From an uncultured Pelagibacteraceae bacterium (GTDB taxonomy: Bacteria > Pseudomonadota > Alphaproteobacteria > Pelagibacterales > Pelagibacteraceae), in NCBI GenBank assembly GCA_902537055.1, contig CACAZW010000002.1:61001-125000 (forward strand): 64,000 bases of DNA, written 5' to 3'. Within the stretch, counting starts at the first letter, position 1. Every line of letters begins with the position of its first letter. Below the pieces are notes generated by a model. It did no database searches and was not told the origin of the DNA. It worked only from the letters and a program-made list of their open reading frames with translations. Positions 34,058 to 43,105 of the stretch are shown here, piece by piece. A program made the translations under genes and the position numbers.

Positions 34058-35379
34058 TTTATATTTGCACCAAGTTTTTTTATAATTTTAATAAAATTTG
34101 GAAATGAGGAGTTAACAGAGTCTGTATCATATATTTTCCATTTGCCCCCCAAGCTTAAAGCTGCAATACAAGACATCATAAAAACTCTGTGATCTTTTTT
34201 GAAATTTTTAATGTGATAATTTCCATTTAATTCTAGTTTAGGATTTCCATAAATCTTAATATCATTTTTTTTTCTTGTTACCTTTATTCCTATTTTTTTT
34301 AAAAAATTTACTGCTATATCTAATCTAGGGCTTTCTTTATTATTAAGCTCTCCTAAATTTTTAAAAGTAGATACTCCTTTGGCTTTTGCAGCCGCTAGAA
34401 AAATTATTAAAAATTCATCTATTGCTGAACTATTAAGACTTTTAGGGCAATTTATTCCCTTAAGATTTTTTTCACTGCTTACAATAATATCTGAGGTTTC
34501 TTCACCTTTGTATTTTTTTTTATTTTTCAGCAATATTTTTGCATTCATTTTATTTAAAATTTTAATTACCCCAATTCTTGATTTATTAACATTGATATTT
34601 TTGATTATTAATTCAGAATCTTTTGATAATAAGGTTAACACTAGAAAAAAAGAACTTGAGCTTATATCTCCTGGAACTCTGTAATTAAATCCATTAAAAT
34701 TGTGTTGACCTTTAACTTCAATAATATCATAATTTTTCTTTGGAACTACTTTAATAGGAAATCTAAGACTTTTTAAAAGTAGTTCTGTATGATTTCTAGA
34801 TTTTTTTGCTATTATTTTTGTAATACCTGGTGTTTTTAAAGCTGCAAATATTACTGCACTTTTGCATTGTGCACTTCCAAGTTTCTCAAAATAATTTATA
34901 GGTCTTAAATAATTAGATCCTTTTATTTTTACAGGTAATTTTGATTTGTTAGATTTAATTTTCAGTCCAAATTTTTCAAGTGGATCTGTTATTCTGGAAA
35001 AGTCTCTAACAGATAAACTTTTATCTCCTACTACAGATATTTCATTATTTGAGTTGGCTAATAATCCCAATATTAGCCTCGCAAAAGTTCCTGAATTACC
35101 AGCATAAAGTTTAATTCTTTTTTGAGTATTATATCCTGCAAGTCCAAGTCCTTCAATTTTGTAGTAATCTTTAAATTTTTCGTAATTTATACCCAACCTT
35201 TTGATTGATTTAAGAGAATTTAAGACATCTTCAGATTCAAGGAGATTATAAATTTTAGAAACCCCAATTGCTTGGGATGCCAACAGTACACATCTTATTG
35301 AAATACTTTTGTCTCCACTAATTTCAATTTTTTTTTTAAATTTTCTTATCTTATTTCTAATTTGTATGTAATTATTCAT
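34054..35379 (-). CDS. aroA: 3-phosphoshikimate 1-carboxyvinyltransferase (EPSP synthase)
   Basis: Sixth shikimate step: joins shikimate-3-phosphate and PEP. ISGDKSISIRCVLLA near residues 19-33 (Lys-Ser-xx-Arg), YAGNSGTFARLILGLLA near 92-108 (the PEP/glyphosate loop, with Thr in GNSGT like class II-type variants), SAQCKSAVIFAAL near 169-181, and DEFLIIFLAAAKA near 322-334 (catalytic Asp). Length 441. ATG 35379, 7 bases after lptB's stop; its stop overlaps the cmk TTG start. Confidence 0.95.
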   Translation of the reverse strand: MNNYIQIRNKIRKFKKKIEISGDKSISIRCVLLASQAIGVSKIYNLLESEDVLNSLKSIKRLGINYEKFKDYYKIEGLGLAGYNTQKRIKLYAGNSGTFARLILGLLANSNNEISVVGDKSLSVRDFSRITDPLEKFGLKIKSNKSKLPVKIKGSNYLRPINYFEKLGSAQCKSAVIFAALKTPGITKIIAKKSRNHTELLLKSLRFPIKVVPKKNYDIIEVKGQHNFNGFNYRVPGDISSSSFFLVLTLLSKDSELIIKNINVNKSRIGVIKILNKMNAKILLKNKKKYKGEETSDIIVSSEKNLKGINCPKSLNSSAIDEFLIIFLAAAKAKGVSTFKNLGELNNKESPRLDIAVNFLKKIGIKVTRKKNDIKIYGNPKLELNGNYHIKNFKKDHRVFMMSCIAALSLGGKWKIYDTDSVNSSFPNFIKIIKKLGANIN

Positions 35380-35386
35380 TGATGAA

Positions 35387-36163
35387 TTAACTTATATTAA
35401 ATTCATCACCAAAATACATTGTTTTTGCCTGTTTATTACTTATAACTTCATTCGGACTTCCTGATGCTATTATTTTTCCATTAGATAAAATAATTGCTCT
35501 ATCAACACAGTTTAGTAAGTCTCTAGCCTGATGATCGCATATAACAATAGATATTTCTTCTGAAGATTGTAAATTCAATATTATTTCTTGTAACATTTTA
35601 ATAGTAAGAATATCTAAAGCTGCAAAAGGTTCATCCAGCAATAATATATTTGGATCGTTTATTAAAGCCATAGCTATAACTAGTTTTTTTTTCTGACCAC
35701 CAGATAAATTTTTACTTTTTATTTTTAATAGTGACTCAAATTCAAATTGAGTGATCAATCTATTTAATTTATGCTCCCTTAATTCTTTTTCTAGTATATG
35801 TATTTCTGCAACTAATTTTAAATTATCCTCTAAAGTTAAATCATGGATTAAGCCCCCATATTGTGGCACTAGCCCTAATTTAAACTTTGTAAATCTCTCA
35901 TTTATAGGTAATTTTGTAGAATTAGTGCCATCAATAATTATCTCACCAAAATTTGGGTCTTTTAAGCCTGTTATCAAATTAAAAATAGTTGATTTACCAA
36001 CACCATTAGGACCCAACACTCCTAAAATCTCCTGCTTATTAATCTTCAGATTTAAGTTATCTATAATTTGTCTTTTATTATAAAACACAGAAATATTTTT
36101 TAATTCAATAACTGGTTCTATTGTTTTAAAATTTTTTATTCTAAATTTTTTTATAAGAGCCAT
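35387..36163 (-). CDS. lptB: LPS export ABC transporter ATP-binding protein LptB
   Basis: ATPase of the LptB2FGC machine that extracts LPS from the inner membrane. Walker A GPNGVGKST near residues 54-62, Q-loop LVPQYGGLIHDLT near 96-108, ABC signature KNLSGGQKKKL near 150-160, Walker B NILLLDEPFAALD near 171-183, and switch His in VICDHQA near 207-213. Length 258 is slightly longer than usual at the N-terminus. It overlaps the stop of lptC; lptA, usually between them, is absent here. Confidence 0.92.
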   Translation of the reverse strand: MALIKKFRIKNFKTIEPVIELKNISVFYNKRQIIDNLNLKINKQEILGVLGPNGVGKSTIFNLITGLKDPNFGEIIIDGTNSTKLPINERFTKFKLGLVPQYGGLIHDLTLEDNLKLVAEIHILEKELREHKLNRLITQFEFESLLKIKSKNLSGGQKKKLVIAMALINDPNILLLDEPFAALDILTIKMLQEIILNLQSSEEISIVICDHQARDLLNCVDRAIILSNGKIIASGSPNEVISNKQAKTMYFGDEFNIS

Positions 36164-36906
36164 TATTTGGATTTAAATTCAATATAATCTTTTGAATTTA
36201 TTCTTATATCTTTAGTCAAAATATTTATAATTATATTTTGTGCTTTCATAGTTGAATTATTATCAACTATTATAACATTATTATACCCAACCGCAATATT
36301 ATCACTAATATTTAAATCTAAGTTATCACACCTAATTGTCTTTTCATCATAATCTATTTTAACATTGTCATAAAATTTTGAGTTTTGATTTGAGTAATTG
36401 TACTCCGCAAAATTTGACTTTATTTTTATTTCAGATCTCTTATTAGATGTTATTATTCCGTCTACTCTCTCTAATTTCAATATATCGCTATTTTCTTTGT
36501 CAGTTTTACCAAACTTTGCTATGATTTTAAAAATATCTCCATTATTATTTGTAGTAATATATTCAATATCTTTACTCAAATTATTTATTATATTTAAATT
36601 ATTGTTAGTCTTTGTATTTTCATTTTTTTTTTGATTTTTATCTTTTAAATTATTATTCAAATTCTCATTTATTTGATCTTTTTCAATTTTAGCAGAATTA
36701 TTTTTACTATTTGAGTTTTCTTCTTCAAGAATTTCTTGGTCAGTCGTATTACTTATAAGTTTATTACTCTGATTAATTTTGAATAATTCTTCTTGACTAT
36801 ACTTGTTTTTTAAGGGCCCAGAGTAAAAATATATAAAATACAATCCACCAATAATAATAAAAATTAATAATAATAGTATAATTTGAAGAAGTGACTTTAT
36901 AGACAT
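36163..36906 (-). CDS. lptC: LptC-like LPS export protein with N-terminal membrane anchor
   Basis: Residues 8-28 form a transmembrane helix. Residues about 40-110 are a low-complexity Asn/Lys/Glu linker, and the C-terminal 130 residues read as beta strands of the LptC/OstA type: GDIFKIIAKFGKTD, RVDGIITSNKRSEIKIKSNF, NVKIDYDEKTIRCDNLDL and NNVIIVDNNSTMKAQNI. By position between kdsD and lptB this is LptC, which passes LPS to LptA. At 247 residues it is longer than typical LptC (about 190), the extra length being the linker. No lptA follows. Confidence 0.8.
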   Translation of the reverse strand: MSIKSLLQIILLLLIFIIIGGLYFIYFYSGPLKNKYSQEELFKINQSNKLISNTTDQEILEEENSNSKNNSAKIEKDQINENLNNNLKDKNQKKNENTKTNNNLNIINNLSKDIEYITTNNNGDIFKIIAKFGKTDKENSDILKLERVDGIITSNKRSEIKIKSNFAEYNYSNQNSKFYDNVKIDYDEKTIRCDNLDLNISDNIAVGYNNVIIVDNNSTMKAQNIIINILTKDIRINSKDYIEFKSK

Positions 36907-37886
36907 TAGCTAATGTTAGATTTTAAGATGTCATGCATATGTATTAATCCAATTGTCTTTTTTCGTCTTTTTTCTTTATGAACACATAGTGAAGTAATTT
37001 TTTTTAAATTCATAATAGATAAGGCTGTTGCCGCTAAGACATCTACGCCAATAGTGATTGGATTTCTCTTCATTACTTTTTTTAGGCTGAGATCTTCAAA
37101 TTTTTTATATTTTTGAGTAATTCTCCTCAAATCACCATCAGTTATAATTCCAGTGGTATCTCCATTTTCGTTTTTAATTATTAAAACACCAAGTTTTTTG
37201 TCATTAATAATTTTTAAGGCTTTTTTCATTTTTGCATTTTCTTTTACAACTGGAAGTTTTCTGCCCTTCATCATCAAATCTCCGACAGTTTTAAGTTTAA
37301 TTGATAAAGTGCCACTTGGATGAAATTTTTTAAAATCGTATTTGGTAAAATTCTTAAACTTCATGCACGAAATAGCGATAGCGTCACCTAAAGCTAATTG
37401 ATTTGTAGTTGAAGATGTTGGAACAATATTTTCTGGCCCAGCTTCCTTTATTGATGGCATTAAAAAACTTGCATCAGAATTTTTATATAATATTGAATCT
37501 TTTTTTGATGTTATACCAATTAGCGTAATATTTTTATTTCTTGAAGCATACTGAATAATATTTTTTAACTCATCACTCTCTCCGCTATTACTTATTAGTA
37601 TAACAATATCGTTTGATGTTATCTGTCCCATATCACCATGACTTGCATTTGTTGCATCTAAAAAAAATGAAGGAGTTCCAGTTGATGAAAAAGTTGCAGC
37701 CCATTTTCTTGCAATAATTCCGCTTTTTCCAACTCCAGATATAATTATTTTTCCATTTTTACAGTTTAAAATTATTCTAACTATATTTGAAAATGACTCG
37801 TTTATATTTCTTTTTAAAAAATTTAGTGCATTAATTTCAAATTTAATTACTTCTTTAGCTATTTTTTTAATTTTTTTTGCTTGCAT
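36906..37886 (-). CDS. kdsD: Arabinose-5-phosphate isomerase (KdsD/KpsF family)
   Basis: Makes arabinose-5-phosphate from ribulose-5-phosphate for Kdo synthesis; kdsB, which activates Kdo, is at 43120-43854. The SIS domain (residues about 30-170) shows GKIIISGVGKSGIIARK near 49-65, SHGDMGQI near 87-94 and LISNSGESDEL near 100-110; two CBS domains occupy about 210-326. Length 326 is standard. It follows the RNase D-like gene with no spacer and its stop abuts lptC, so Kdo supply and LPS transport genes share an operon. Confidence 0.93.
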   Translation of the reverse strand: MQAKKIKKIAKEVIKFEINALNFLKRNINESFSNIVRIILNCKNGKIIISGVGKSGIIARKWAATFSSTGTPSFFLDATNASHGDMGQITSNDIVILISNSGESDELKNIIQYASRNKNITLIGITSKKDSILYKNSDASFLMPSIKEAGPENIVPTSSTTNQLALGDAIAISCMKFKNFTKYDFKKFHPSGTLSIKLKTVGDLMMKGRKLPVVKENAKMKKALKIINDKKLGVLIIKNENGDTTGIITDGDLRRITQKYKKFEDLSLKKVMKRNPITIGVDVLAATALSIMNLKKITSLCVHKEKRRKKTIGLIHMHDILKSNIS

Positions 37887-38498
37887 TTAATGAGACCAAA
37901 TATCATCAGTGAAAGATGCTAAATCTAATTCTACTCTAATATTAATAAATTTAATCGCTTCAAAATATAATTTATCTCTTTTCTCTCTTACCAAAATCTT
38001 CTTTAGATTATTATAAATTTTATGAAGGTAAATTACATCTTTCGCACAATATTGAAGTTGTTTCTCGGATAAATCACCTCCAAAATCCGAAGATTGAAGA
38101 CTTTTATTTATATCACTTCCAGTAAACTCTTTAATTAAATCCTTTAATCCATGTTTGTCACTATAACTTCTAGCAATTTTGCTCATTATTTTTGTACAAT
38201 TAACATTTTCAACATCAATGTTTAAATATTTTTTGATAAACAAAAGATCAGCTCTTGCATAATGAAAAATTTTGTTAATTCTTTTATCTTCCAAGATTTT
38301 TTTTAGATTTGGTGCCTCATAAGTACTTCTGTTTAGCTGAATTATATGAGCATCGTCGTTTCCAGTTGAAATTTGAACTAAACATAGCTGATCTCGCTCA
38401 ACGTTCAAACCCATAAATTCACAATCTACAGCTATATTGTCACTTAGAGTTAATTCATCTGGTAAATCTTGTTTGTGTAATTTAATATCAATATTCAT
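37887..38498 (-). CDS. Ribonuclease D-like 3'-5' exonuclease domain protein
   Basis: Contains only the DEDDy exonuclease domain: NIAVDCEFMGLNVERD near residues 22-37 (Asp and Glu), NKIFHYARADLLFIKKYL near 75-92 (second Asp) and LQYCAKDVIYLHKIY near 148-162 (Tyr and Asp). At 203 residues it lacks the HRDC domains of full RNase D, so it is the short form common in alphaproteobacteria, usually annotated ribonuclease D. It is the first gene of the minus-strand unit and lies only 16 bases from the divergent NDUFA9-like gene. Confidence 0.9.
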   Translation of the reverse strand: MNIDIKLHKQDLPDELTLSDNIAVDCEFMGLNVERDQLCLVQISTGNDDAHIIQLNRSTYEAPNLKKILEDKRINKIFHYARADLLFIKKYLNIDVENVNCTKIMSKIARSYSDKHGLKDLIKEFTGSDINKSLQSSDFGGDLSEKQLQYCAKDVIYLHKIYNNLKKILVREKRDKLYFEAIKFINIRVELDLASFTDDIWSH

Positions 38499-38514
38499 TT
38501 GATAGAATATATAT

Positions 38515-39480
38515 ATGAAACAAAAAGAAATTCTACTTTTCGGTGCAACTGGGCAAATAGGGAGAAATTTAATTAGAAAGTTATCTAAAAATAACTATAA
38601 AATTACAGCAGTTACAAGAAATATTCATAGAGCAGGCTACATTATAAAAACACAAGCAAACCCTGGCTATCTAGAATTGGTAGAACTTAAAAATTTTAAT
38701 TTAAATAAAATTGAACAATTGTTTGAGGATTGCGACATCTGTATAAATCTTGTTGGGATATTGTACGAAAATAAAAATCAAGATTTTAAAACAATACATA
38801 CCGATCTTCCAGATATGTTATCTAGAATTGCAAATAAGTTTAAAATAAATAAATTTATTCACCTATCTGCACTTGGAATAGATGAGGCGATAGATAGTAA
38901 ATATGCAACTTCTAAATTAGAGGGTGAAAAAAGAATAATAAAAAACTTTAATAATCACATAATTATTAGACCATCAATTGTTTACTCAGTTGATGATAAT
39001 TTTACTACAAACTTTATGACATTATTAAATCGATTACCAGTAATGCCATTATATTATCAAGGTAAAACAAAATTCAGCCCAATCCATGTTAGTGATCTAA
39101 CAGATATTATTTTTAATATTATTGAAAGAGGTTATTCCAATTTAATTTTAGAGTGCGTAGGACCTGATATATTATCTTTTAAAGAAATCCTAGAAAGTCT
39201 TCTTGGAGCTATAGACAAGAAAAGATTATTAATACCTTTACCATATCAAATTGCAGCCATATCAGCAAAAATTCTACAATTGTTACCAAAACCTTTGCTT
39301 ACTGAAGATCAACTTAAACTTTTAAAATACGATAATATTAAATCTGAAAATTACAAAACTAATTTTGATTTAAAACTTGACGCAAATAGAAAATTCAAAT
39401 TTGAAATTAATAAATATAGTTATAATTGGCGATCGGGTGGTCAATTTGCAAACAAAGAGTTAATAGAAAAAAATGACTAA
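38515..39480 (+). CDS. NDUFA9-like complex I accessory protein (atypical SDR)
   Basis: Extended/atypical short-chain dehydrogenase fold. The NAD(P)-binding motif FGATGQIGRNLIRKL lies at residues 9-23, FIHLSALGIDEAIDSKYATS near 118-137 contains the Ser and the modified Tyr-x3-Ser-type site, and PVMPLYYQGKTKFSPIHVSDL near 178-198 (read in parts) matches the mitochondrial complex I subunit NDUFA9 family. Alphaproteobacteria carry this gene outside the nuo operon; a role in complex I stability is inferred from the family. Overlaps the next gene by 8 bases. Confidence 0.85.
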   Translation: MKQKEILLFGATGQIGRNLIRKLSKNNYKITAVTRNIHRAGYIIKTQANPGYLELVELKNFNLNKIEQLFEDCDICINLVGILYENKNQDFKTIHTDLPDMLSRIANKFKINKFIHLSALGIDEAIDSKYATSKLEGEKRIIKNFNNHIIIRPSIVYSVDDNFTTNFMTLLNRLPVMPLYYQGKTKFSPIHVSDLTDIIFNIIERGYSNLILECVGPDILSFKEILESLLGAIDKKRLLIPLPYQIAAISAKILQLLPKPLLTEDQLKLLKYDNIKSENYKTNFDLKLDANRKFKFEINKYSYNWRSGGQFANKELIEKND

Positions 39481-39751
39481 TTTTTTAGTTATAGGAATTT
39501 GCATAGTTTTATTACTTGCCGTTATTTATATTTCTGCAAAACCAATAAGTATGGGTATAGAGGCTAGACGAAATACAAAAGAAAAAAATAATAGTGATGT
39601 AGAAGAGAGCTTACTAAATCAAAAAGAGGATAAAATCGAAATAAACTCAAAAAATATTTCAGATGAGATAATAAAATTAAACAAATTAATGAATGAAGGA
39701 ATAATAACTAAAGATGAGTATGAAAAAGCTAAAAATAAATTATTGAGTTAG
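39473..39751 (+). CDS. Small membrane protein with SHOCT-like C-terminus
   Basis: Residues 4-22 form a transmembrane helix. A polar Lys/Glu/Asn linker follows and the last 30 residues (ISDEIIKLNKLMNEGIITKD onward, then EYEKAKNKLL) match the short SHOCT motif, which is thought to mediate oligomerisation. Total 92 residues. It overlaps the NDUFA9-like gene by 8 bases, so both are co-translated, and converges on gcrA with 4 bases of overlap. Function unknown. Confidence 0.75.
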   Translation: MTNFLVIGICIVLLLAVIYISAKPISMGIEARRNTKEKNNSDVEESLLNQKEDKIEINSKNISDEIIKLNKLMNEGIITKDEYEKAKNKLLS

Positions 39752-40242
39752 GCAGATTTTACTTTTTTCTGCATAAATTTAGGCACCTCTTCATCTTTAT
39801 CGATTACTTCTTCTTTTTTTCCTTTTGGCTGAAACACAACCATCAAATGTAAAGGGCAGTAAGAAAATTTTTCAACATTCTTTCTTCCACAAAATCTTGC
39901 ATCCTTTTCATCAGGATCCAATTCCATGTATTTACAAGTATCTTCAGTTAGTTCTTCCAAAGTTAAATTTTTTGCAGGTTCAAAATTTTTATCCAATAAT
40001 AAAGATTTAAATTTACTTCTTCGGCCTTTAAGTTTAATTTCATTCTCACTCTTATTAATGATGAATTTTGAATTACTAAATCTAACTTTAGTTTTTACTT
40101 TGGAAGATAAATTTAATCTATGAGCCTTTCCAATTACTGCATTACGCGAAACACCACCAATTATTTCAGCTATTTGACTTGCGGTATGTTCTTTTCCCCA
40201 AAGTTCCTTAAGTTTGTTAACTTTTTCCTCTGTCCAACTCAT
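39748..40242 (-). CDS. gcrA: GcrA cell-cycle regulator
   Basis: Alphaproteobacterial sigma-70-associated regulator that acts at promoters marked by CcrM (GANTC) methylation. The start MSWTEEKVNKLKELWGKEHT and the following helix-turn-helix (ASQIAEIIGGVSRNAVIGKA, residues about 20-39) are the family hallmark. A C-terminal Cys/His cluster (FCGRKN...YCPLH) also fits. I place the start at ATG 40242, where the conserved sequence begins; an in-frame extension 17 codons upstream is rejected. Length 164. The 153 bases up to divergent argD hold its promoter. Confidence 0.93.
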   Translation of the reverse strand: MSWTEEKVNKLKELWGKEHTASQIAEIIGGVSRNAVIGKAHRLNLSSKVKTKVRFSNSKFIINKSENEIKLKGRRSKFKSLLLDKNFEPAKNLTLEELTEDTCKYMELDPDEKDARFCGRKNVEKFSYCPLHLMVVFQPKGKKEEVIDKDEEVPKFMQKKVKSA

Positions 40243-40395
40243 TAATATACTATATTTAGTATTATATTTTTTTATAATAACATGATGTTGCACAAATATA
40301 TTTTAAAACAAGTCCTTTTTCATTTTTTTTAACAATTTTGAAATATTTTTTATAACTTGAAGTTGAAATTATAATTATGAAATAAAAAACCATGT

Positions 40396-41565
40396 ATGAA
40401 TATGAGCGCATTGGCACAAAACTATAAAAGAAAAAATTTAGCATTCATTAGAGGGAATGGTAGTTTTTTGATTGCAACTAATGGCAAAAAGTATCTTGAT
40501 TTTGTTCAAGGGATAGCAGTCAATTCATTTGGTCATGCAAATAAACATTTGATAAAAGCTATAGCTAAGCAATCTAAAAATTTATGGCATGTATCAAATG
40601 CTTTCAAAATTCCAGAAGGAGAAAGATTAGCAAGAAGATTAGTTGCAAGAACTTTTGCAGACGCTGTCATATTTCAAAATAGTGGAGCTGAAGCTACTGA
40701 GACAGCTATTAAAGTCGCAAGGAGATATTTTTATTCAATAGGCAAGGAGCATAAAAATAGAATTATTTGTATTAAGAATTCTTTTCATGGCAGAACAATT
40801 GCAGCAATACATGCCAGCGGGTCAAAAAAAATGACAGAAGGATTTGGGCCAAAAGTGCCAGGTTTTGATCACTTTGAATTTGGTGATCACAAAAAACTTA
40901 AAAAATTGATAAAAAAAAATACAGCAGCTATTATGATTGAAACAGTCATGGGTGAAGGAGGTATTAAAGTAATTCCAAATTGGTGCATAAAAGCTATTAG
41001 AAAAATATGCAATCAAAAAGAAATACTTTTAATTCTTGATGAGGTTCAGTGCGGTATTGGAAGATCTGGAAAATTTTTTGCTTTTGAACACTCTAAGGTT
41101 AAACCTGATATAGTCCCCATAGCAAAAGGAATTGGGGGTGGTTTTCCTATCGGTGCAGTCTTAATGACAAAGAAAGTTGCAAAAGCTATGGTACCAGGTA
41201 CGCATGGTTCAACATTTGGTGGAAACCCTCTTGCAATGGCAGTAGGTAACGCTGTTTTAGATCAAATAAATAAGAATTTATTAATGAATGTAAACAAAAT
41301 GTCGAAATATTTTATTAATGAACTTAATAAAATAAAAATTAAATACCCCAAGGTAATTAAAGAAGTCAGAGGAGTGGGGCTGTTAATTGGTTTACAACTT
41401 TTTAAGGACCAAACTAAGTTTATAAAAAAATTAATGGAAAATAAATTATTGACTATTAGAGCAGCTGAAAATGTCATAAGAATTTTACCCCCATTAAATG
41501 TAACGAAAAGAGAAATTGATATAGCTTTAAAAATTATTAGTAAAGTTTGTAATCAGATAAAATGA
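40396..41565 (+). CDS. argD: Acetylornithine aminotransferase
   Basis: PLP enzyme converting N-acetylglutamate semialdehyde to N-acetylornithine; may also serve as succinyl-DAP aminotransferase, linking to dapD/dapE. FQNSGAEATETAIKVARRY near residues 94-112, SFHGRTIAAI near 131-140, LILDEVQCGIGRSGKFFAFE near 214-233 and the Schiff-base Lys in PIAKGIGGGFPIGAV near 242-256. HGSTFGGNPLAMAVGNAVL follows. Length 389 is typical. It overlaps argF by 4 bases. Confidence 0.95.
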   Translation: MNMSALAQNYKRKNLAFIRGNGSFLIATNGKKYLDFVQGIAVNSFGHANKHLIKAIAKQSKNLWHVSNAFKIPEGERLARRLVARTFADAVIFQNSGAEATETAIKVARRYFYSIGKEHKNRIICIKNSFHGRTIAAIHASGSKKMTEGFGPKVPGFDHFEFGDHKKLKKLIKKNTAAIMIETVMGEGGIKVIPNWCIKAIRKICNQKEILLILDEVQCGIGRSGKFFAFEHSKVKPDIVPIAKGIGGGFPIGAVLMTKKVAKAMVPGTHGSTFGGNPLAMAVGNAVLDQINKNLLMNVNKMSKYFINELNKIKIKYPKVIKEVRGVGLLIGLQLFKDQTKFIKKLMENKLLTIRAAENVIRILPPLNVTKREIDIALKIISKVCNQIK

Positions 41566-42491
41566 AACACTTTATAAATTTAAAAGATATTCCAAGTAAA
41601 GATCTTAGAAAAATAATTGTTGATGCAAAACAAAGAAAAAAACAAAGAAAAAAATTAAATACTTTGGAACCAGACAAAGGATCGCCTCTTAAAGGTAAAA
41701 TGCTAGTACAAATGTTTGAAAAAGCTAGTTCAAGAACAAGAATAAGCTTTTATTTAGCTATTAAACAGCTTGGAGGTGGAACACTGACACTTAGATCTAA
41801 TGAACTTCATCTTGGACAAGGTGGTGAGACGATTGCTGATACTGCTAAAATTCTATCAACATATGGTGATGGTTTTATGTTGAGAACCGATGATGATAAA
41901 AAAATTGATGATTTTCAAAAGCATTTAACTATACCTATAATAAATGGTTTAAGCCCCTCATCTCATCCAACTCAAGTGTTATCAGATATTTTTACTGTTG
42001 AGGAAATAAAAAAAAAACCAATATCAAAATTAAAAATCTGTTGGATTGGAGACTCCAATAATGTTTTGGACAGTTTAATCGCAGCATCTGTTAAGTTTTC
42101 TTTTAAATTAAGTATTGGATGTCCAAAAAAATTTGCACCAGGCAAGAATGTTAAAGATTGGGTAAGCAAAAATAAGAAAAAAATATTTATTTATCATGAT
42201 CTAAAAAAAGCAGCTTTGGATGCAGATGTAATTTTTTCTGATAAAGTAATATCTTTAAATGACAAAGTGAACAAAAAAAGAAAAAAACAACAGTTTCAAA
42301 AATTTAAAATTAGAAAAGAGATATTTAATTATACAAAAAAAAATTGTATTTTTTTGCATTGTTTGCCAAGAGGGGATGAAGTCGAGGAGGAAGTTTTTTT
42401 AGGAAAAAATTCTCATGTATGGCAACAGGCATTGAACAGAGTTCATGTTCAAAAAAGTATTCTATTGTATTGTTTTGGAAAACTAAGGTAG
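41562..42491 (+). CDS. argF: Ornithine carbamoyltransferase
   Basis: Makes citrulline from ornithine and carbamoyl phosphate. Carbamoyl-phosphate loop EKASSRTRISF near residues 53-63 (S-x-R-T-R), the HPTQVLSDIFTVEE segment near 134-147, and the ornithine-site motif FLHCLPRGDEVEEEVF near 266-281 with the catalytic Cys in HCLPRG. Length 309 is standard. ATG overlaps the argD stop (ATGA). The 3' end overlaps the convergent cytochrome c gene by 9 bases. Confidence 0.95.
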   Translation: MKHFINLKDIPSKDLRKIIVDAKQRKKQRKKLNTLEPDKGSPLKGKMLVQMFEKASSRTRISFYLAIKQLGGGTLTLRSNELHLGQGGETIADTAKILSTYGDGFMLRTDDDKKIDDFQKHLTIPIINGLSPSSHPTQVLSDIFTVEEIKKKPISKLKICWIGDSNNVLDSLIAASVKFSFKLSIGCPKKFAPGKNVKDWVSKNKKKIFIYHDLKKAALDADVIFSDKVISLNDKVNKKRKKQQFQKFKIRKEIFNYTKKNCIFLHCLPRGDEVEEEVFLGKNSHVWQQALNRVHVQKSILLYCFGKLR

Positions 42492-43022
42492 AGGTAACGG
42501 ATTATCTGAATTTTGGTTAAGATATAAAATAACAGATGCCCTGTCTTTTTCTTTTCTTAATCCAGCAAATGCCATCTTAGTTCCCTTAATATAACTTTGA
42601 GGTTTTTTTAAATAACCATTCATCTCTTCAAATGTCCAATCTTTGTCATATGCTGCCATTGCCTTTGAATATTTATAATCTTGTTTTGATGCAACTTTTC
42701 TTCCTATTACACCATACAATGCTGGTCCGATTTTATTTTCTCCACCTTTATTTACTAAATGGCAAGCAGAACATTTTTTAAAAACCTTTTCTCCATGAGA
42801 AACATCTCCTAATACAAGCAATGCAGCAATATCAACTTTTTCCTCAATTTTTTCCACCGTTGAATTTGAAATTTGGCTGCTTTCTTGAATATCTACTTTG
42901 TAAGCTGATTTCTCCGGTTTATCTACATGAAAAGCTATATCTGAAATTTTCCCAATTCCAATTACAAGTAGTGCAATAAGAAGAACGGCTGCAATAATTT
43001 TGTTTATTTCGAATGAATCCAT
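42483..43022 (-). CDS. Membrane-anchored class I cytochrome c (CycM type)
   Basis: Residues 8-28 form an uncleaved N-terminal membrane anchor, followed by a linker of about 45 residues and a c-type haem domain: KKCSACH near residues 83-89 (C-x2-C-H haem attachment), KIGPALYGVIGRKVAS near 97-112 and the axial Met in KGTKMAFAGL near 146-155. This matches the alphaproteobacterial CycM/c552 electron carriers between the bc1 complex and terminal oxidase. Length 179. Divergent from kdsB, with a 97-base gap containing a G/C-rich hairpin next to kdsB. Confidence 0.92.
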   Translation of the reverse strand: MDSFEINKIIAAVLLIALLVIGIGKISDIAFHVDKPEKSAYKVDIQESSQISNSTVEKIEEKVDIAALLVLGDVSHGEKVFKKCSACHLVNKGGENKIGPALYGVIGRKVASKQDYKYSKAMAAYDKDWTFEEMNGYLKKPQSYIKGTKMAFAGLRKEKDRASVILYLNQNSDNPLPLP

Positions 43023-43088
43023 TATTTTTTTTTAATATGGTCGTATAACATGTTAAACAAAATTTATAAGAAATTTAATTTATAAATT

Positions 43089-43105
43089 TGCGTCCCAAAG
43101 ACGCA
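43089..43105. repeat. Short G/C-rich inverted repeat 14 bases before kdsB
   Basis: TGCGTC-CCAAA-GACGCA is a perfect 6-base-pair palindrome with a 5-base loop (43089-43105) in otherwise almost pure A/T sequence. It lies in the divergent region between the cytochrome c gene and kdsB, 14 bases before the kdsB ATG. It could be an operator bound by a dimeric regulator, or a hairpin in the kdsB leader affecting ribosome access. Its compact G/C content is striking here. Confidence 0.5.

Noticed and set aside
40243-40293. 17-codon N-terminal extension of gcrA
   Set aside because: GcrA proteins begin with M-S/A-W-T-x-E-x-V, which is found at ATG 40242.
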